Shown here in pieces: positions 9,034 to 17,835 of a DNA stretch of 64,000 nucleotides (the first letter of the stretch is position 1; the number at the start of each line of letters is the position of its first letter). Origin of the DNA: DASXAI01 sp963728985 (GTDB lineage Bacteria; Actinomycetota; Acidimicrobiia; Acidimicrobiales; Ilumatobacteraceae); assembly GCA_963728985.1 (NCBI GenBank), contig CAVSME010000001.1:186001-250000 (forward strand), written 5' to 3'. Both the position numbers and the translations under genes were made by a program. A model generated the notes under the pieces. The model did not search any database. It was not told where the DNA came from and saw only the letters and a list, made by a program, of their open reading frames with translations.

Positions 9034-10251
9034 GTGATCGAGGCGGACGTCGTCGTGGTCGGCGGAGGGCCGGCCGGCGCGGCCGCGGCCATCACGCTGG
9101 CGGGCGGCGGGCGCGACGTGGTGCTCGTCGACAAGGCTCGCTTCCCGCGCGACAAGTGCTGCGGCGACGGGCTGACCACCGGCGCGCTCCGGCTCCTGGA
9201 GGGTCTCGGCTTCGATCCGAAGGCGGTGCCGTCCTGGCAGTCGGTCGGGGCCACGTGGGTGCGCTCGCCGTCGGGCCGGGTGGTGGAGCTGCCCTTCCCG
9301 GACGGCCAGGGGCAGTTCGGGGCGGTCGCGCCCCGCCACGAGCTCGACGCCGCGCTGCTCGACGTCGCCCGGGCGGCGGGCGTCAAGGTGCACGACGGCC
9401 ACGCCGTGGTGGGCGCCACGGAACACGACGACCGGGTCGTGCTGGGCGTCGACGGGTTGGGCGCCGTCCAGACCCGCTACGCGATCGGCGCCGACGGCAT
9501 GTGGTCGACGCTGCGCAAGCTCCTCGGCGGGAGCGAGCCGGGCTACCTCGGCGAGTGGCACGCCTTCCGCCAGTACGCCACCGGCGTGACCGGGTCGGCG
9601 GCCGAGCGCCTGTGGGTGTGGTTCGAGCCCGACCTCCTGCCCGGCTACGCCTGGTCGTTCCCACTGCCCGGGGGCGAGGCGAACATCGGTTTCGGGGTGC
9701 TGCGCACCGACGGCCGCCGGGTCGCCGACATGAAGCGCACGTGGCCGGACCTGCTGGCCCGGCCCCACATCGTCGAGGCGCTCGGCCCCGACGCCCAGAT
9801 GACGGGCAACCACCGGGCCTGGCCCATCCCGGCGCGGATCGACCGCGCCGTGCTGGGCACGCGGCGGGTGCTGTTCGTGGGCGACGCCGCCGCCGCCTCC
9901 GACCCGATGACGGGCGAGGGCATCGCCCAGGCGCTGGAGAGCGGGATCCTGGCCGGCGAGGCCATCATCGCCGCCGGGGCGTTGGCTCCGGAGCGGGCGG
10001 TGGGCCGGTACCGCGCCGAGGTGGCGGCCGGGCTCGTGCCCGACCACAAGATGTCCATGGCCCTCCAGCACGTGCTGTGCCGGGAGTGGGGAGCGCGGGC
10101 GGCCGTGCGCATCGCCGGGCTCAGCCCGTGGACCCGGCGCAACTTCGCCCGGTGGCTGTTCGAGGACGAGCCCCGAGCCGTCCTCGCCACCCCCCACCGC
10201 TGGCACCGCCACTTCCTCGCCCGCCCGGGCGTCCATTTCCGCGCAGGCTGA
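9034..10251 (+). CDS. Geranylgeranyl reductase family FAD-dependent oxidoreductase
   Basis: A 405-residue flavoprotein with the FAD-binding motif VVVGGGPAGAAAA near the N-terminus, the family signature FPRDKCCGDGL and the second FAD motif VGDAAAASDPMTGEGIAQAL. Relatives saturate isoprenoid chains, including the menaquinone reductase MenJ of mycobacteria and archaeal lipid reductases. GTG 9034 places the dinucleotide motif at the expected position; longer readings run antisense through the SDR gene. Menaquinone or another polyprenyl substrate is plausible but not shown. Confidence 0.85.
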   Translation: MIEADVVVVGGGPAGAAAAITLAGGGRDVVLVDKARFPRDKCCGDGLTTGALRLLEGLGFDPKAVPSWQSVGATWVRSPSGRVVELPFPDGQGQFGAVAPRHELDAALLDVARAAGVKVHDGHAVVGATEHDDRVVLGVDGLGAVQTRYAIGADGMWSTLRKLLGGSEPGYLGEWHAFRQYATGVTGSAAERLWVWFEPDLLPGYAWSFPLPGGEANIGFGVLRTDGRRVADMKRTWPDLLARPHIVEALGPDAQMTGNHRAWPIPARIDRAVLGTRRVLFVGDAAAASDPMTGEGIAQALESGILAGEAIIAAGALAPERAVGRYRAEVAAGLVPDHKMSMALQHVLCREWGARAAVRIAGLSPWTRRNFARWLFEDEPRAVLATPHRWHRHFLARPGVHFRAG

Positions 10252-10259
10252 GCGCTTGA

Positions 10260-10275
10260 TACCGCTGGAGCGGTA
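10260..10275 (+). terminator. Short hairpin after the flavoprotein gene
   Basis: A perfect inverted repeat with 7-bp arms and a 2-nt centre begins 9 bp after the stop at 10251. There is no T tract. It could terminate the flavoprotein transcript or be fortuitous. Confidence 0.3.
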
Positions 10276-10438
10276 CGAAGTGTTCAGGCTGCGCGATTCG
10301 GGACGGTGGCGGCGCTGGGGTCGGGGTCGGGCAGGCGGCGGCACAGTTCACGCGGTGGTCACGTCGGCGACACCCTCCGTGGGTACGTTCGCCTCGTCGT
10401 GATGCCGGGGGGCGGCTGACTTCCCGGGCGTCCCGACC

Positions 10439-10478
10439 GGATCGCCGCACCTCTCTCCCCCTGGAGGTGTGGCGATCC
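10439..10478 (+). promoter_or_regulatory. Strong leader hairpin enclosing the ribosome site of the M20 gene
   Basis: Arms 10439-10453 and 10464-10478 pair over 15 positions with a single G-U and a 10-nt pyrimidine-rich loop; one more C-G pair extends it outward. The 3' arm contains GGAGGT (10463-10468), the best ribosome-binding site before the M20 peptidase gene, and the GTG at 10469. Formation in RNA would hide the site. It could be a translational switch, an attenuator, or a terminator for upstream transcription; no T run follows it. Confidence 0.5.
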
Positions 10479-11938
10479 GTCGTCTTAGGGTGCGGGCTGT
10501 GCGCGTCGACGACACCATCGCCCACCTCGACGCCCTCTGGGCCGACGACATCGTTCCGGCGCTCCAGCGCTTCATCACCATTCCCAACGTCTCCCCCGCC
10601 TACGACGCCGATTGGGCCGAGAACGGGCACATGGCGGCGGCCGTGGACCTGGTGGCCGACTGGTGCCGCCAGCGGCCGATCGCCGGTCTGACCGTCGACG
10701 TCCACGAGCTGCCCGAGCGCACGCCGGTCATCGTGTGCGAGATCCCCGCCAGCGGCGACGGCGACCCCGACGACACCGTCATCCTCTACGGCCACCTCGA
10801 CAAGCAGCCCGAGATGACCGGATGGAACGACGGCTACGGCCCGTGGACGCCGGTCATCGCCGGTGACCGCCTGTTCGGCCGCGGCGGCGCCGACGACGGC
10901 TATGCCGCGTTCGCGTCGCTGGCCGCCATCGAGGCGCTCCAGGCCCACGGGGGTTCCCATCCCCGCTGCGTCCTGCTCATCGAGGCCAGCGAGGAGAGCG
11001 GCAGCCCCGACCTGGCCGCCCACGTCGAGGCGCTGGCCTCCCGGCTCGGCTCTCCCAGCCTGGTGCTGTGCCTCGACTCGGGCTGCCTCGACTACGACCG
11101 GCTGTGGGTCACGACGTCACTGCGCGGCCTCGTCGGCGGCACCCTCACCGTCGAGATCCTCGACGAGGGCGTGCACTCCGGCGTCGCCAGCGGCATCGTG
11201 CCCGACAGCTTCCGCATCGCCCGCCAGCTCCTGGCCCGCCTCGAGAACGCCGGCACGGGGGCCATCCTGGTCGAGGCCTGCCACGTGACCGTGCCCCCGG
11301 ACCGCCGCGACGACGCCGAGAGCACCGCCGCGCTGCTCGGCGAGGCCAAGCCGTCCGACGAACTGCCGCTCGTGGCCGGCGCCGATCCCACCACGCTCGA
11401 TCCCGTCGAGCAGCTGCTGCGGCGGACGTGGGTGCCCCAGCTGACGGTCGTGGGCGCCGACGGCCTGCCGCCGACCACCCGGGCCGGCAACGTGCTGCGG
11501 CCGTCGACGGCGCTGCGCCTGTCGCTGCGGCTGCCACCCACGTGCGACTCCCACGCCGCCACGGCGGCGGTGACCGAGGTGCTCAGCACCGACACGCCGT
11601 ACGGTGCCCGCGTCCACTTCGAACGGCTGGAGCACGCCGACGGCTGGAACGCACCGTCGTTCGCGCCGTGGCTCCGGGATGCGCTCGACGACGCGTCACA
11701 GACGTGCTTCGGCGCACCCAGCGCCGCCTTCGGCGAGGGCGGATCGATCCCGTTCATGGGCATGCTGGGCGCCCGCTTCCCCGAGGCGCAGTTCGTGGTG
11801 ACCGGGGTCCTCGGCCCCCAGTCGAACGCCCACGGTCCGAACGAGTTCCTCGACCTTCCCACGGCGCGCCGGGTGACGGCCGTGCTGGCCCAGGTGCTGG
11901 ACGCCGCCGCCACCGGCCGGACGGGACGGCAGCGGTAA
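10469..11938 (+). CDS. M20 family metallopeptidase (dipeptidase-like)
   Basis: Up to 489 residues. Zinc-site segments are ILYGHLDKQPEM, GRGGADDGYA and the catalytic-glutamate block IEASEESGS, in the order and spacing of M20 dipeptidases, with a dimerisation domain inserted near RGLVGGTLTVEI. The family hydrolyses dipeptides or acylated amino acids in the cytoplasm. The start is ambiguous: GTG 10469 lies inside the leader hairpin with no spacing to GGAGGT, while GTG 10490 or 10502 would give a start nearer the first helix (VDDTIAHLDALW). Substrate unknown. Confidence 0.88.
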   Translation: MAIRRLRVRAVRVDDTIAHLDALWADDIVPALQRFITIPNVSPAYDADWAENGHMAAAVDLVADWCRQRPIAGLTVDVHELPERTPVIVCEIPASGDGDPDDTVILYGHLDKQPEMTGWNDGYGPWTPVIAGDRLFGRGGADDGYAAFASLAAIEALQAHGGSHPRCVLLIEASEESGSPDLAAHVEALASRLGSPSLVLCLDSGCLDYDRLWVTTSLRGLVGGTLTVEILDEGVHSGVASGIVPDSFRIARQLLARLENAGTGAILVEACHVTVPPDRRDDAESTAALLGEAKPSDELPLVAGADPTTLDPVEQLLRRTWVPQLTVVGADGLPPTTRAGNVLRPSTALRLSLRLPPTCDSHAATAAVTEVLSTDTPYGARVHFERLEHADGWNAPSFAPWLRDALDDASQTCFGAPSAAFGEGGSIPFMGMLGARFPEAQFVVTGVLGPQSNAHGPNEFLDLPTARRVTAVLAQVLDAAATGRTGRQR

Positions 11939-11943
11939 ACGCC

Positions 11944-12996
11944 TCAGGCGTCGTCGACGATGCTGCGCAGCTGCTCCACCGTCTTCACCGCGGCGGGGCC
12001 CGAGGCCTGGACCGTGAGCACGGTCACGCCCGCCTGCTTGTAGGCGGCGACACGCTCGGCCACGTAGGAACGGGGACCGACGAGCGACGTCTTCTCCAGC
12101 CACTCGGCCGGCACCTTGGCGGCGGCCTCGTCCTTCTTCCCGTCGAGGTAGAGGTCCTGGATCTCGATGGCCTCGTCGACGAAGCCGTAGCGGCGGGCGA
12201 CGTCGTTGTAGAAGTTCTTGCCACGCGCGCCCATGCCGCCGACGTACAGCGCCGTGCCGGGCCGGGCCATGTCGCGGATGCGATCGGCCTTGTCGCCGAC
12301 GAGGTCCTCGCCGATGGCCACGATGCCGCCGGCGGCGATGTCCAGCGGCGGCAGGTCGGGCGAGCGCTTGGCGGCCCCCTTGCGCAGATCGTCACCCCAG
12401 ACGCGGTCGGCCCGCTCGGGGATGAACATGACGGGCAGCCAGCCGTCGGCCAGCTCGGCGGTGGCGGCCACGCTCAGGCCCATCAGCGACGCCCACCAGA
12501 TGGGGATGTCGGAGCGCACGGGATGGTTGATCAGCTTGAGCGGTCGGCCGAGTCCCGTGCCCTGGCCCTCGGGGAGCGGGATCTGCACGGTCTGGCCGTC
12601 GTAGGTCACGACCTCGCGCCGCCACACCTTGCGGCACACCTCGATGTACTCCTTGATGCGCTGCATCGGCTTCTCGTAGGGCACACCGTGGAAGCCCTCG
12701 ATCACCTGCGGGCCGGAGGCACCCAGGCCGCAGATGATGCGGCCGTCGCTGACGTAGTCCAGCCCGGCGAACGTCATGGCCATCAGCGCGGGCGTGCGGG
12801 AGTACACGTTCACGATGCCCGAGCCGATCTCGATGCGCTCGGTCTTGGCCGCCAGGTACCCCATCTGGCTGATGGCGTCGAAGCTGTACGCCTCGGCCAC
12901 CCACACGATGTCGAGGCCGGCATGTTCGAGGTCGACGATCTGCTGGACCGTCTCCTTGAAGCCGCCCGCGTAGCTCAGATTCATGCTCAGGCGCAT
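11944..12996 (-). CDS. LLM-class F420-dependent oxidoreductase
   Basis: A 350-residue luciferase-like TIM-barrel protein. The N-terminal strand MRLSMNLSYAGG, the segment IGSGIVNVYSRTP and the GLGASGPQVIEGFHG loop are typical of F420-dependent LLM oxidoreductases, abundant in mycobacteria and Acidimicrobiia. These enzymes transfer hydride to or from F420 on varied substrates. It converges with the M20 gene (5 bp apart) and diverges from the ligase gene. Cofactor preference is inferred from similarity; FMN use is possible. Confidence 0.87.
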   Translation of the reverse strand: MRLSMNLSYAGGFKETVQQIVDLEHAGLDIVWVAEAYSFDAISQMGYLAAKTERIEIGSGIVNVYSRTPALMAMTFAGLDYVSDGRIICGLGASGPQVIEGFHGVPYEKPMQRIKEYIEVCRKVWRREVVTYDGQTVQIPLPEGQGTGLGRPLKLINHPVRSDIPIWWASLMGLSVAATAELADGWLPVMFIPERADRVWGDDLRKGAAKRSPDLPPLDIAAGGIVAIGEDLVGDKADRIRDMARPGTALYVGGMGARGKNFYNDVARRYGFVDEAIEIQDLYLDGKKDEAAAKVPAEWLEKTSLVGPRSYVAERVAAYKQAGVTVLTVQASGPAAVKTVEQLRSIVDDA

Positions 12997-13067
12997 CGCT
13001 GGCCCTCCCGTGCTCGACCGATCGGCCGACGTTACGACCCGTTTCGGTATGCCGTTGAATTGACCCC

Positions 13068-14582
13068 ATGACTTCGTTCGCCGCCGTCGTGGACGCCTCG
13101 GCGTCGGCCACCGCCACCACGAAGCGGACGGCCAAGGTGGCGGCGCTCATGGCGCTGCTGCAGCAGCTGGAACCGGCGGAGGTGGCGCCGGCCGTCGGCT
13201 TCCTCACCGGCACGCCCCGCCAGGGCCGCATCGGCGTGGGCTGGGCCACCCTGTCGGCACTCGACGTGAGCGCCGCGCCCACGCCCACGCTCACCATCGA
13301 CGCCGTCGACGACGCCCTCACCGAGCTGGCCTCCACGTCGGGGGCAGGATCGACGTCGGGGCGCGCCGCACTGCTGCGCGACGTGTTCGCCCGGGCCACC
13401 GAGGCCGAGGCGTCGTTCCTCCATCGCTTGCTGGTCGGCGAGCTGCGCCAAGGCGCGCTCGAGGGGGTGATGACCGACGCCGTGGCCAAGGCGGCGGCGG
13501 TGCCCATCGCCGCCGTGCGCCGCGCCGCGATGTTCTCGGGCGACCTCGGGCGGGCGGCCACCGTGGCGCTCGCCGACGGCGAGGCCGGCCTCGGCGCCAT
13601 CGGGCTCACGCCGCTCCACCCCATCCAGCCGATGCTGGCGGCCACGTCGGCCACGGTGGCCGAGGCGCTGGAGGCCACCGGTCCAGCCTCGGTCGAGTGG
13701 AAGCTCGACGGCGCCCGCATCCAGCTGCACCGCGCCGGCGACGAGGTGCGCATCTTCACCCGGAACCTGAACGACATCACCGAGCGCCTGCCCCAGGTCG
13801 TGGCGGCGGCGCGGACGTTCCCGGCCGAGTGCTTCGTGCTCGACGGCGAGGCGATCGGTGTGGACGACGACGGCCGCCCGCACCTCTTCCAGGACACGAT
13901 GAGCCGGTTCGGCGCCGAGCAGGAAGGCGTGGCCGTCGGGTTGCGGGCCTTCTACTTCGACGTCCTCCACGTCGACGGCGACGACCTCGTCACGTGCCCG
14001 CTCTCGGAACGCCTGGCCGTGCTCGAGCGCGTCGTGGGATCCGCTCGCGTCCCTGGCATCACCACGGACGACCCGGCCGTGGCCGAGGCCTTCTCGGCAG
14101 AGGCCCTCGAGCAGGCCCACGAGGGGGTCATGGTGAAGGCGCTCACGTCCGCCTACGACGCCGGTCGGCGGGGCGGCTCGTGGCGCAAGGTGAAGCCGGT
14201 GCGCACGCTCGACCTCGTGGTGCTGGCCGCCGAGTGGGGCCACGGCCGCCGCCGAGGCTGGCTGTCCAACCTCCACCTCGGGGCCCGGGGGCCCGACGGC
14301 ACGTTCGTGATGGTGGGCAAGACGTTCAAGGGGCTCACCGACCAGTTGCTGGCGTGGCAGACCGAGCGCTTCCAGCAGCTCGCCGTGGCCGACGACGGCT
14401 TCACCGTGCACATCCGCCCGGAGCTCGTGGTCGAGATCGCCCTCGACGGCGTGCAGGTCTCGAGGCGCTACCCGGGCGGCGTGGCGCTGCGCTTCGCTCG
14501 GGTGCGGGCCTACCGGCCCGACAAGGACCCGGCCGACGCCGACACCATCGAGTCGGTGCAGGAGATGGTCAGCCGTCGTTGA
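13068..14582 (+). CDS. ligB: ATP-dependent DNA ligase (LigB type)
   Basis: A 504-residue ATP-dependent ligase. An N-terminal helical DNA-binding domain (~1-185) precedes the nucleotidyltransferase domain, with the adenylated lysine in EWKLDGARIQ (Lys212), and an OB domain carrying the KTFKGLTD and ALRFARVRAYRPDK motifs. Length and layout match mycobacterial LigB (about 507 residues), not LigC or the fused LigD. LigB is a nick-sealing ligase of unclear role alongside the NAD-dependent LigA. It overlaps the convergent DUF2889 gene by 14 bp. Confidence 0.92.
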   Translation: MTSFAAVVDASASATATTKRTAKVAALMALLQQLEPAEVAPAVGFLTGTPRQGRIGVGWATLSALDVSAAPTPTLTIDAVDDALTELASTSGAGSTSGRAALLRDVFARATEAEASFLHRLLVGELRQGALEGVMTDAVAKAAAVPIAAVRRAAMFSGDLGRAATVALADGEAGLGAIGLTPLHPIQPMLAATSATVAEALEATGPASVEWKLDGARIQLHRAGDEVRIFTRNLNDITERLPQVVAAARTFPAECFVLDGEAIGVDDDGRPHLFQDTMSRFGAEQEGVAVGLRAFYFDVLHVDGDDLVTCPLSERLAVLERVVGSARVPGITTDDPAVAEAFSAEALEQAHEGVMVKALTSAYDAGRRGGSWRKVKPVRTLDLVVLAAEWGHGRRRGWLSNLHLGARGPDGTFVMVGKTFKGLTDQLLAWQTERFQQLAVADDGFTVHIRPELVVEIALDGVQVSRRYPGGVALRFARVRAYRPDKDPADADTIESVQEMVSRR

Positions 14583-15252
14583 GCCGGTCGCGCCAGACCT
14601 CGTCGGGGAGGCCGAGCTCGGCCAGGCGGCGCTTGGCCCACAGCGGGAAGAACTCGTGCTCGCCGCTCACGAGCGCCGCGGCCATCTCGCCGTCCTCGGC
14701 CCACACGTGGCAGGTGTTGAGGTTGTAGGCGAGGGCGCGGGCGCGGCGCTCCTCCTCGGTCATCCGCTGCGGCGCGCCCACCGGCTGGCTGCTGGCTTCG
14801 GCCGATGGCATGGAGAACATCGACTGCACGGCCACCGGCGCCATGGCCAGCAGGAGCGCGGTGGTGTGCGTGCACCCGCGCGGGCCGCCGAACAGCTCCC
14901 GCACCTTGGCCGAGAAGCCGCGCGCGATCGACAGGCCGACGAGCTTGTCGTAGTGAGGCTCGACCACGCGGCACACCTCGTGCGGATGCGTCTCCATGAC
15001 CACGCGCGCCGATGTGATGACGAACGTGTTCGGATCCATCACGAGGTCCACCACCATGTGGTGCACCGTCACCGGCTGGTCGTCCTGCGGGAAGAAGAGG
15101 CCGGCCGGCTTGCGGTCGCGCACGGCGCCGCGCAGCAGGACGGTGCCGTCCTCGTTGCGGTAGGCCTCGACGCGGTAGTGCCGCTGGTGCAGCGGCTGCG
15201 CGTCGATGCCCTCGAAGTCGGCGTCCAGGTCGCTGTCGTCCCGCATCCCCAT
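14569..15252 (-). CDS. DUF2889 family protein
   Basis: A 227-residue protein resembling the DUF2889 family, with the conserved centre VHHMVVDLVMD and the GPRGCTHTTALL motif about two thirds along. No membrane segment or catalytic motif is evident and the function is unknown. ATG 15252 (MGMRDD) was chosen; a second ATG lies at 15246. It is convergent with ligB and 25 bp downstream of a crotonase gene on the same strand, so co-transcription with acyl-CoA metabolism is possible. Confidence 0.78.
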   Translation of the reverse strand: MGMRDDSDLDADFEGIDAQPLHQRHYRVEAYRNEDGTVLLRGAVRDRKPAGLFFPQDDQPVTVHHMVVDLVMDPNTFVITSARVVMETHPHEVCRVVEPHYDKLVGLSIARGFSAKVRELFGGPRGCTHTTALLLAMAPVAVQSMFSMPSAEASSQPVGAPQRMTEEERRARALAYNLNTCHVWAEDGEMAAALVSGEHEFFPLWAKRRLAELGLPDEVWRDRLNDG

Positions 15253-15277
15253 GTACCTACCGGGCGCAGCGCTCAAC

Positions 15278-16042
15278 TCAAAATTGCGGCGGGCGCTTCT
15301 CCAGGAAGGCGGCGATGCCCTCCTGGGCATCGGGGGTGAGCGCCGCGGCCGCCATGACCTCGATGGCGTAGGCGTAGGCCTTGTCCTGGGGCAGGTCGAC
15401 CTGGGCGTAGAACGCGTGCTTGCCGAGGGCCTTCGATCGGCTGCTGCCGCGAGTGGCCCGGGTGATGAGGTCGTGGGTGGCGTCGTCGAGCCGGTCGGCG
15501 GGCACGACCCGGTTCACCAGCCCCCACTCCGCCGCCGTGCGGGCATCGATGGGATCGCCGGTGAACGCCATCTCCAGCGCCCGCTTGCGGCCCACGTTGC
15601 GGGCCACTGCGATCAGCGGCGTGTGGCAGAACAGGCCGCCCTTGCCGCCCGGGATGGCGAACGCCGCGTCCTCCGACGCGACGGCGAGATCGCACGACGC
15701 CACCAGTTGGCATCCGGCGGCGGTGGCGAGGGCGTGGACCTTGGCGCACACCGGCTGCGGGATGTCCTGCATCGCCTCCATCATCTCGGTGCACACCAGG
15801 AAGAGGCGGCGGGCATCGTCGAGCGACGCTCCCTTCATGTCGCCGAAGTTGTGGCCGGCCGAGAACACAGGGCCGTTGGCCGCCAGGACCACGCCGAGCG
15901 CATCGGTGTCGCCCACCGCGCGCAGCGCCGCGGTGAGCTCGAGCATCACGTCCATGGCGAGCGCGTTGCGCTTCTCCGGCCGGTTGAGGGTGATCGTGGC
16001 GATCGGCCCCTCCTGCTTCACGAGCACGTGCTGGTACGTCAC
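15278..16042 (-). CDS. Enoyl-CoA hydratase/isomerase (crotonase family)
   Basis: A 254-residue crotonase. The oxyanion-hole segments are PVFSAGHNFGDMKG and HALATAAGCQLVASCDLA, and the C-terminus is EKRPPQF. GGKGG replaces the classical hydratase glutamate region, and the sequence resembles ECHDC3-like proteins, so activity on enoyl-CoA is uncertain. GTG 16042 follows a strong AGGAGG site. Probably transcribed with the DUF2889 gene. Confidence 0.87.
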   Translation of the reverse strand: MTYQHVLVKQEGPIATITLNRPEKRNALAMDVMLELTAALRAVGDTDALGVVLAANGPVFSAGHNFGDMKGASLDDARRLFLVCTEMMEAMQDIPQPVCAKVHALATAAGCQLVASCDLAVASEDAAFAIPGGKGGLFCHTPLIAVARNVGRKRALEMAFTGDPIDARTAAEWGLVNRVVPADRLDDATHDLITRATRGSSRSKALGKHAFYAQVDLPQDKAYAYAIEVMAAAALTPDAQEGIAAFLEKRPPQF

Positions 16043-16123
16043 GCCGCCATCCTCCTACACGACCGGGTGTGACGTCGATGCTACGGTGCGGCGCGTTTTC
16101 CGCCAACGACCTGGAGGTTCACC

Positions 16124-17024
16124 ATGTGGCGTCGGATCGGGATCGTGGCCTTGGCCACGGTGTGCGGAGTGGGCGGCGGTCTGGTCGCCCGTCCGATCAT
16201 CACGGGAGCGGCCTCACCGCCGCCGAAGTCCTTGCTCGTATCGATCACGCCGGCCCGCCTGCTCGACACCCGCGCCGGCTCGCCGACCGTTGACGGCATC
16301 GCCCAGGGCGGCGGCAAGCTCGGCTCCGGCGCCAGCCTCGAACTCCCGGTCGCCGGGCGCGCTCGGCATCCCGGACGAGGCAACCGCCGTCATCCTCAAC
16401 GTCACCGCTCTCGATCCGTCGCTGGCCACGTTCCTCACGGTGTGGCCGACGGCCACGACGCGGCCGCTCACGTCGAACCTCAACCCCACGCCCGGCCAGC
16501 CGCCCACGCCGAACCTCGTGACGGTCGGCCTCGGGGGCGGCAAGGTCAGCATCTTCAACCTCACCGGCACCGTCGACGTCCTCGCTGACGTGATGGGCTA
16601 CTACGTCGAGCCCGACGGCCCGGCACCGGTCACCCTCGGCAACCCGGGCGCGGCCTGGGTCCCGAACGACGTCGGCGTCGTGAGCTTCAGTGGCCCGTGC
16701 GTCGCGCTCAGCGGCGCGGCCGCGAGCTTCCGGACCATCATCCCGGTGCCGGTCGGCTCGACCATCACCCACGTCGCCTTCAGCTACCTGAACGCGGCGG
16801 CCACCGGCACGGCGTTCACGCTGTTCAAGTCGGACATCGCCGGCGCCACGAACGACTCGATCGTAGGGCCGACGACGGTGGCCGCCGGAGATGGCACGTT
16901 GGCCGTCGACCTCGACCCACCCGTGGTCGTGGAGGAGGGTGAGGGCATCTACGCCCGCGCGGTGATCGACACGACCAGCTTCGCCTGCGGTGTCGAGCTC
17001 ACCTACGAGCCGCCCGCCGCCTAG
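16124..17024 (+). CDS. Secreted LLDTR-type surface protein (frameshifted)
   Basis: ATG 16124 follows GGAGG and encodes a signal peptide (residues ~1-30) and the motif ITPARLLDTRAG. After GASLELPVAGR, near 16350-16365, the frame breaks. The continuation lies one base over: GIPDEATAVILNVTALD, then SNLNPTPG, NLVTVGLGGGK, ADVMGYY and a C-terminal beta-rich domain ending YEPPAA. The LLDTR/VLNVT/ADVVGYY module recurs in actinobacterial secreted proteins and hydrolases. One extra base explains the break. No enzymatic domain is seen; a surface or adhesive role is inference. Confidence 0.7.
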
Positions 17025-17818
17025 ATCCAGAACTTCACCGCTACGGCGACGCCGAACAGGATCACGGCCACCCGTAGCACGTTGGGCTTCAACCTGGTCG
17101 CCACCCGCCCGCCGGCAGCACCGCCGGCGAGGCTGGTGACGGCCATGACCGCCGCCGCCGCCCACTCCACCTTCCCGGAGAACACGAAGAACAGCGCGGC
17201 GGTGGCGTTGATCACCAGTGCCAGCGCCGATTTCAGCGCGTTGAGCTCGGTCAACGAGTCGTCGAGCACGATGCCCATCACGGCCAGCAGCATGATGCCG
17301 AGGCCGGCGCCGAAGAACCCGCCGTAGACGGCACCGGCGAACACGGCGACGAGGAGCGACAGCGGCGGCGGCGTGGTGACCACCGCGTGCGCCGCCGGCG
17401 CCGCCCCGACCGGCTGGGCGTCGGGGTGGGAGCGCCGCAGCCACCGTCGCAGGCGGTCCTGGGCGGCGAGCAGGCCGCAGGCGGCCAGGATGAAGAACGG
17501 GACGATGAAGCGGAACGTGTCGTCACTCGTGAAGACGAGGATGATCGAGCCGACGAGCCCCCCGATCGCCGCCACGGACGCCAGCCACGGCAGCCGGGGG
17601 CGCTGCGGGGCGAGGGCCACCCGCTGGCTCCACGCGGCGCCGAAGTAGCCCGGGCACAGCGCCACGGTGTTGGTGATGTTGGCGTTCACCACCGGCACCC
17701 CGAGGGCGACGAGGGCGGGGAACGAGATCAGCGTGCCGCCGCCGGCCACGGCGTTGACGGCGCCGGCCAGGAAGCCCGCCCCGCCGGCCACCACGAGGTC
17801 GACGGCGCCGAAGTCCAC
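17021..17818 (-). CDS. TauE/SafE family sulfite-exporter-like permease
   Basis: A 265-residue membrane protein with about eight hydrophobic segments arranged as two repeats. Each repeat carries the family Gly-rich motif: AGFLAGAVNAVAGGGTLISFPAL at the start and FAGAVYGGFFGAGLGIMLL in the second half, quoted here only in outline as AGAVNAVAGGG and YGGFFGAGLG. Members export sulfite, sulfoacetate or other organic anions; substrate unknown. GTG 17818 is used. It overlaps the secreted-protein gene end by 4 bp, convergently. Confidence 0.85.
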   Translation of the reverse strand: MDFGAVDLVVAGGAGFLAGAVNAVAGGGTLISFPALVALGVPVVNANITNTVALCPGYFGAAWSQRVALAPQRPRLPWLASVAAIGGLVGSIILVFTSDDTFRFIVPFFILAACGLLAAQDRLRRWLRRSHPDAQPVGAAPAAHAVVTTPPPLSLLVAVFAGAVYGGFFGAGLGIMLLAVMGIVLDDSLTELNALKSALALVINATAALFFVFSGKVEWAAAAVMAVTSLAGGAAGGRVATRLKPNVLRVAVILFGVAVAVKFWI

Positions 17819-17835
17819 GTGACCATCAAACCGGA

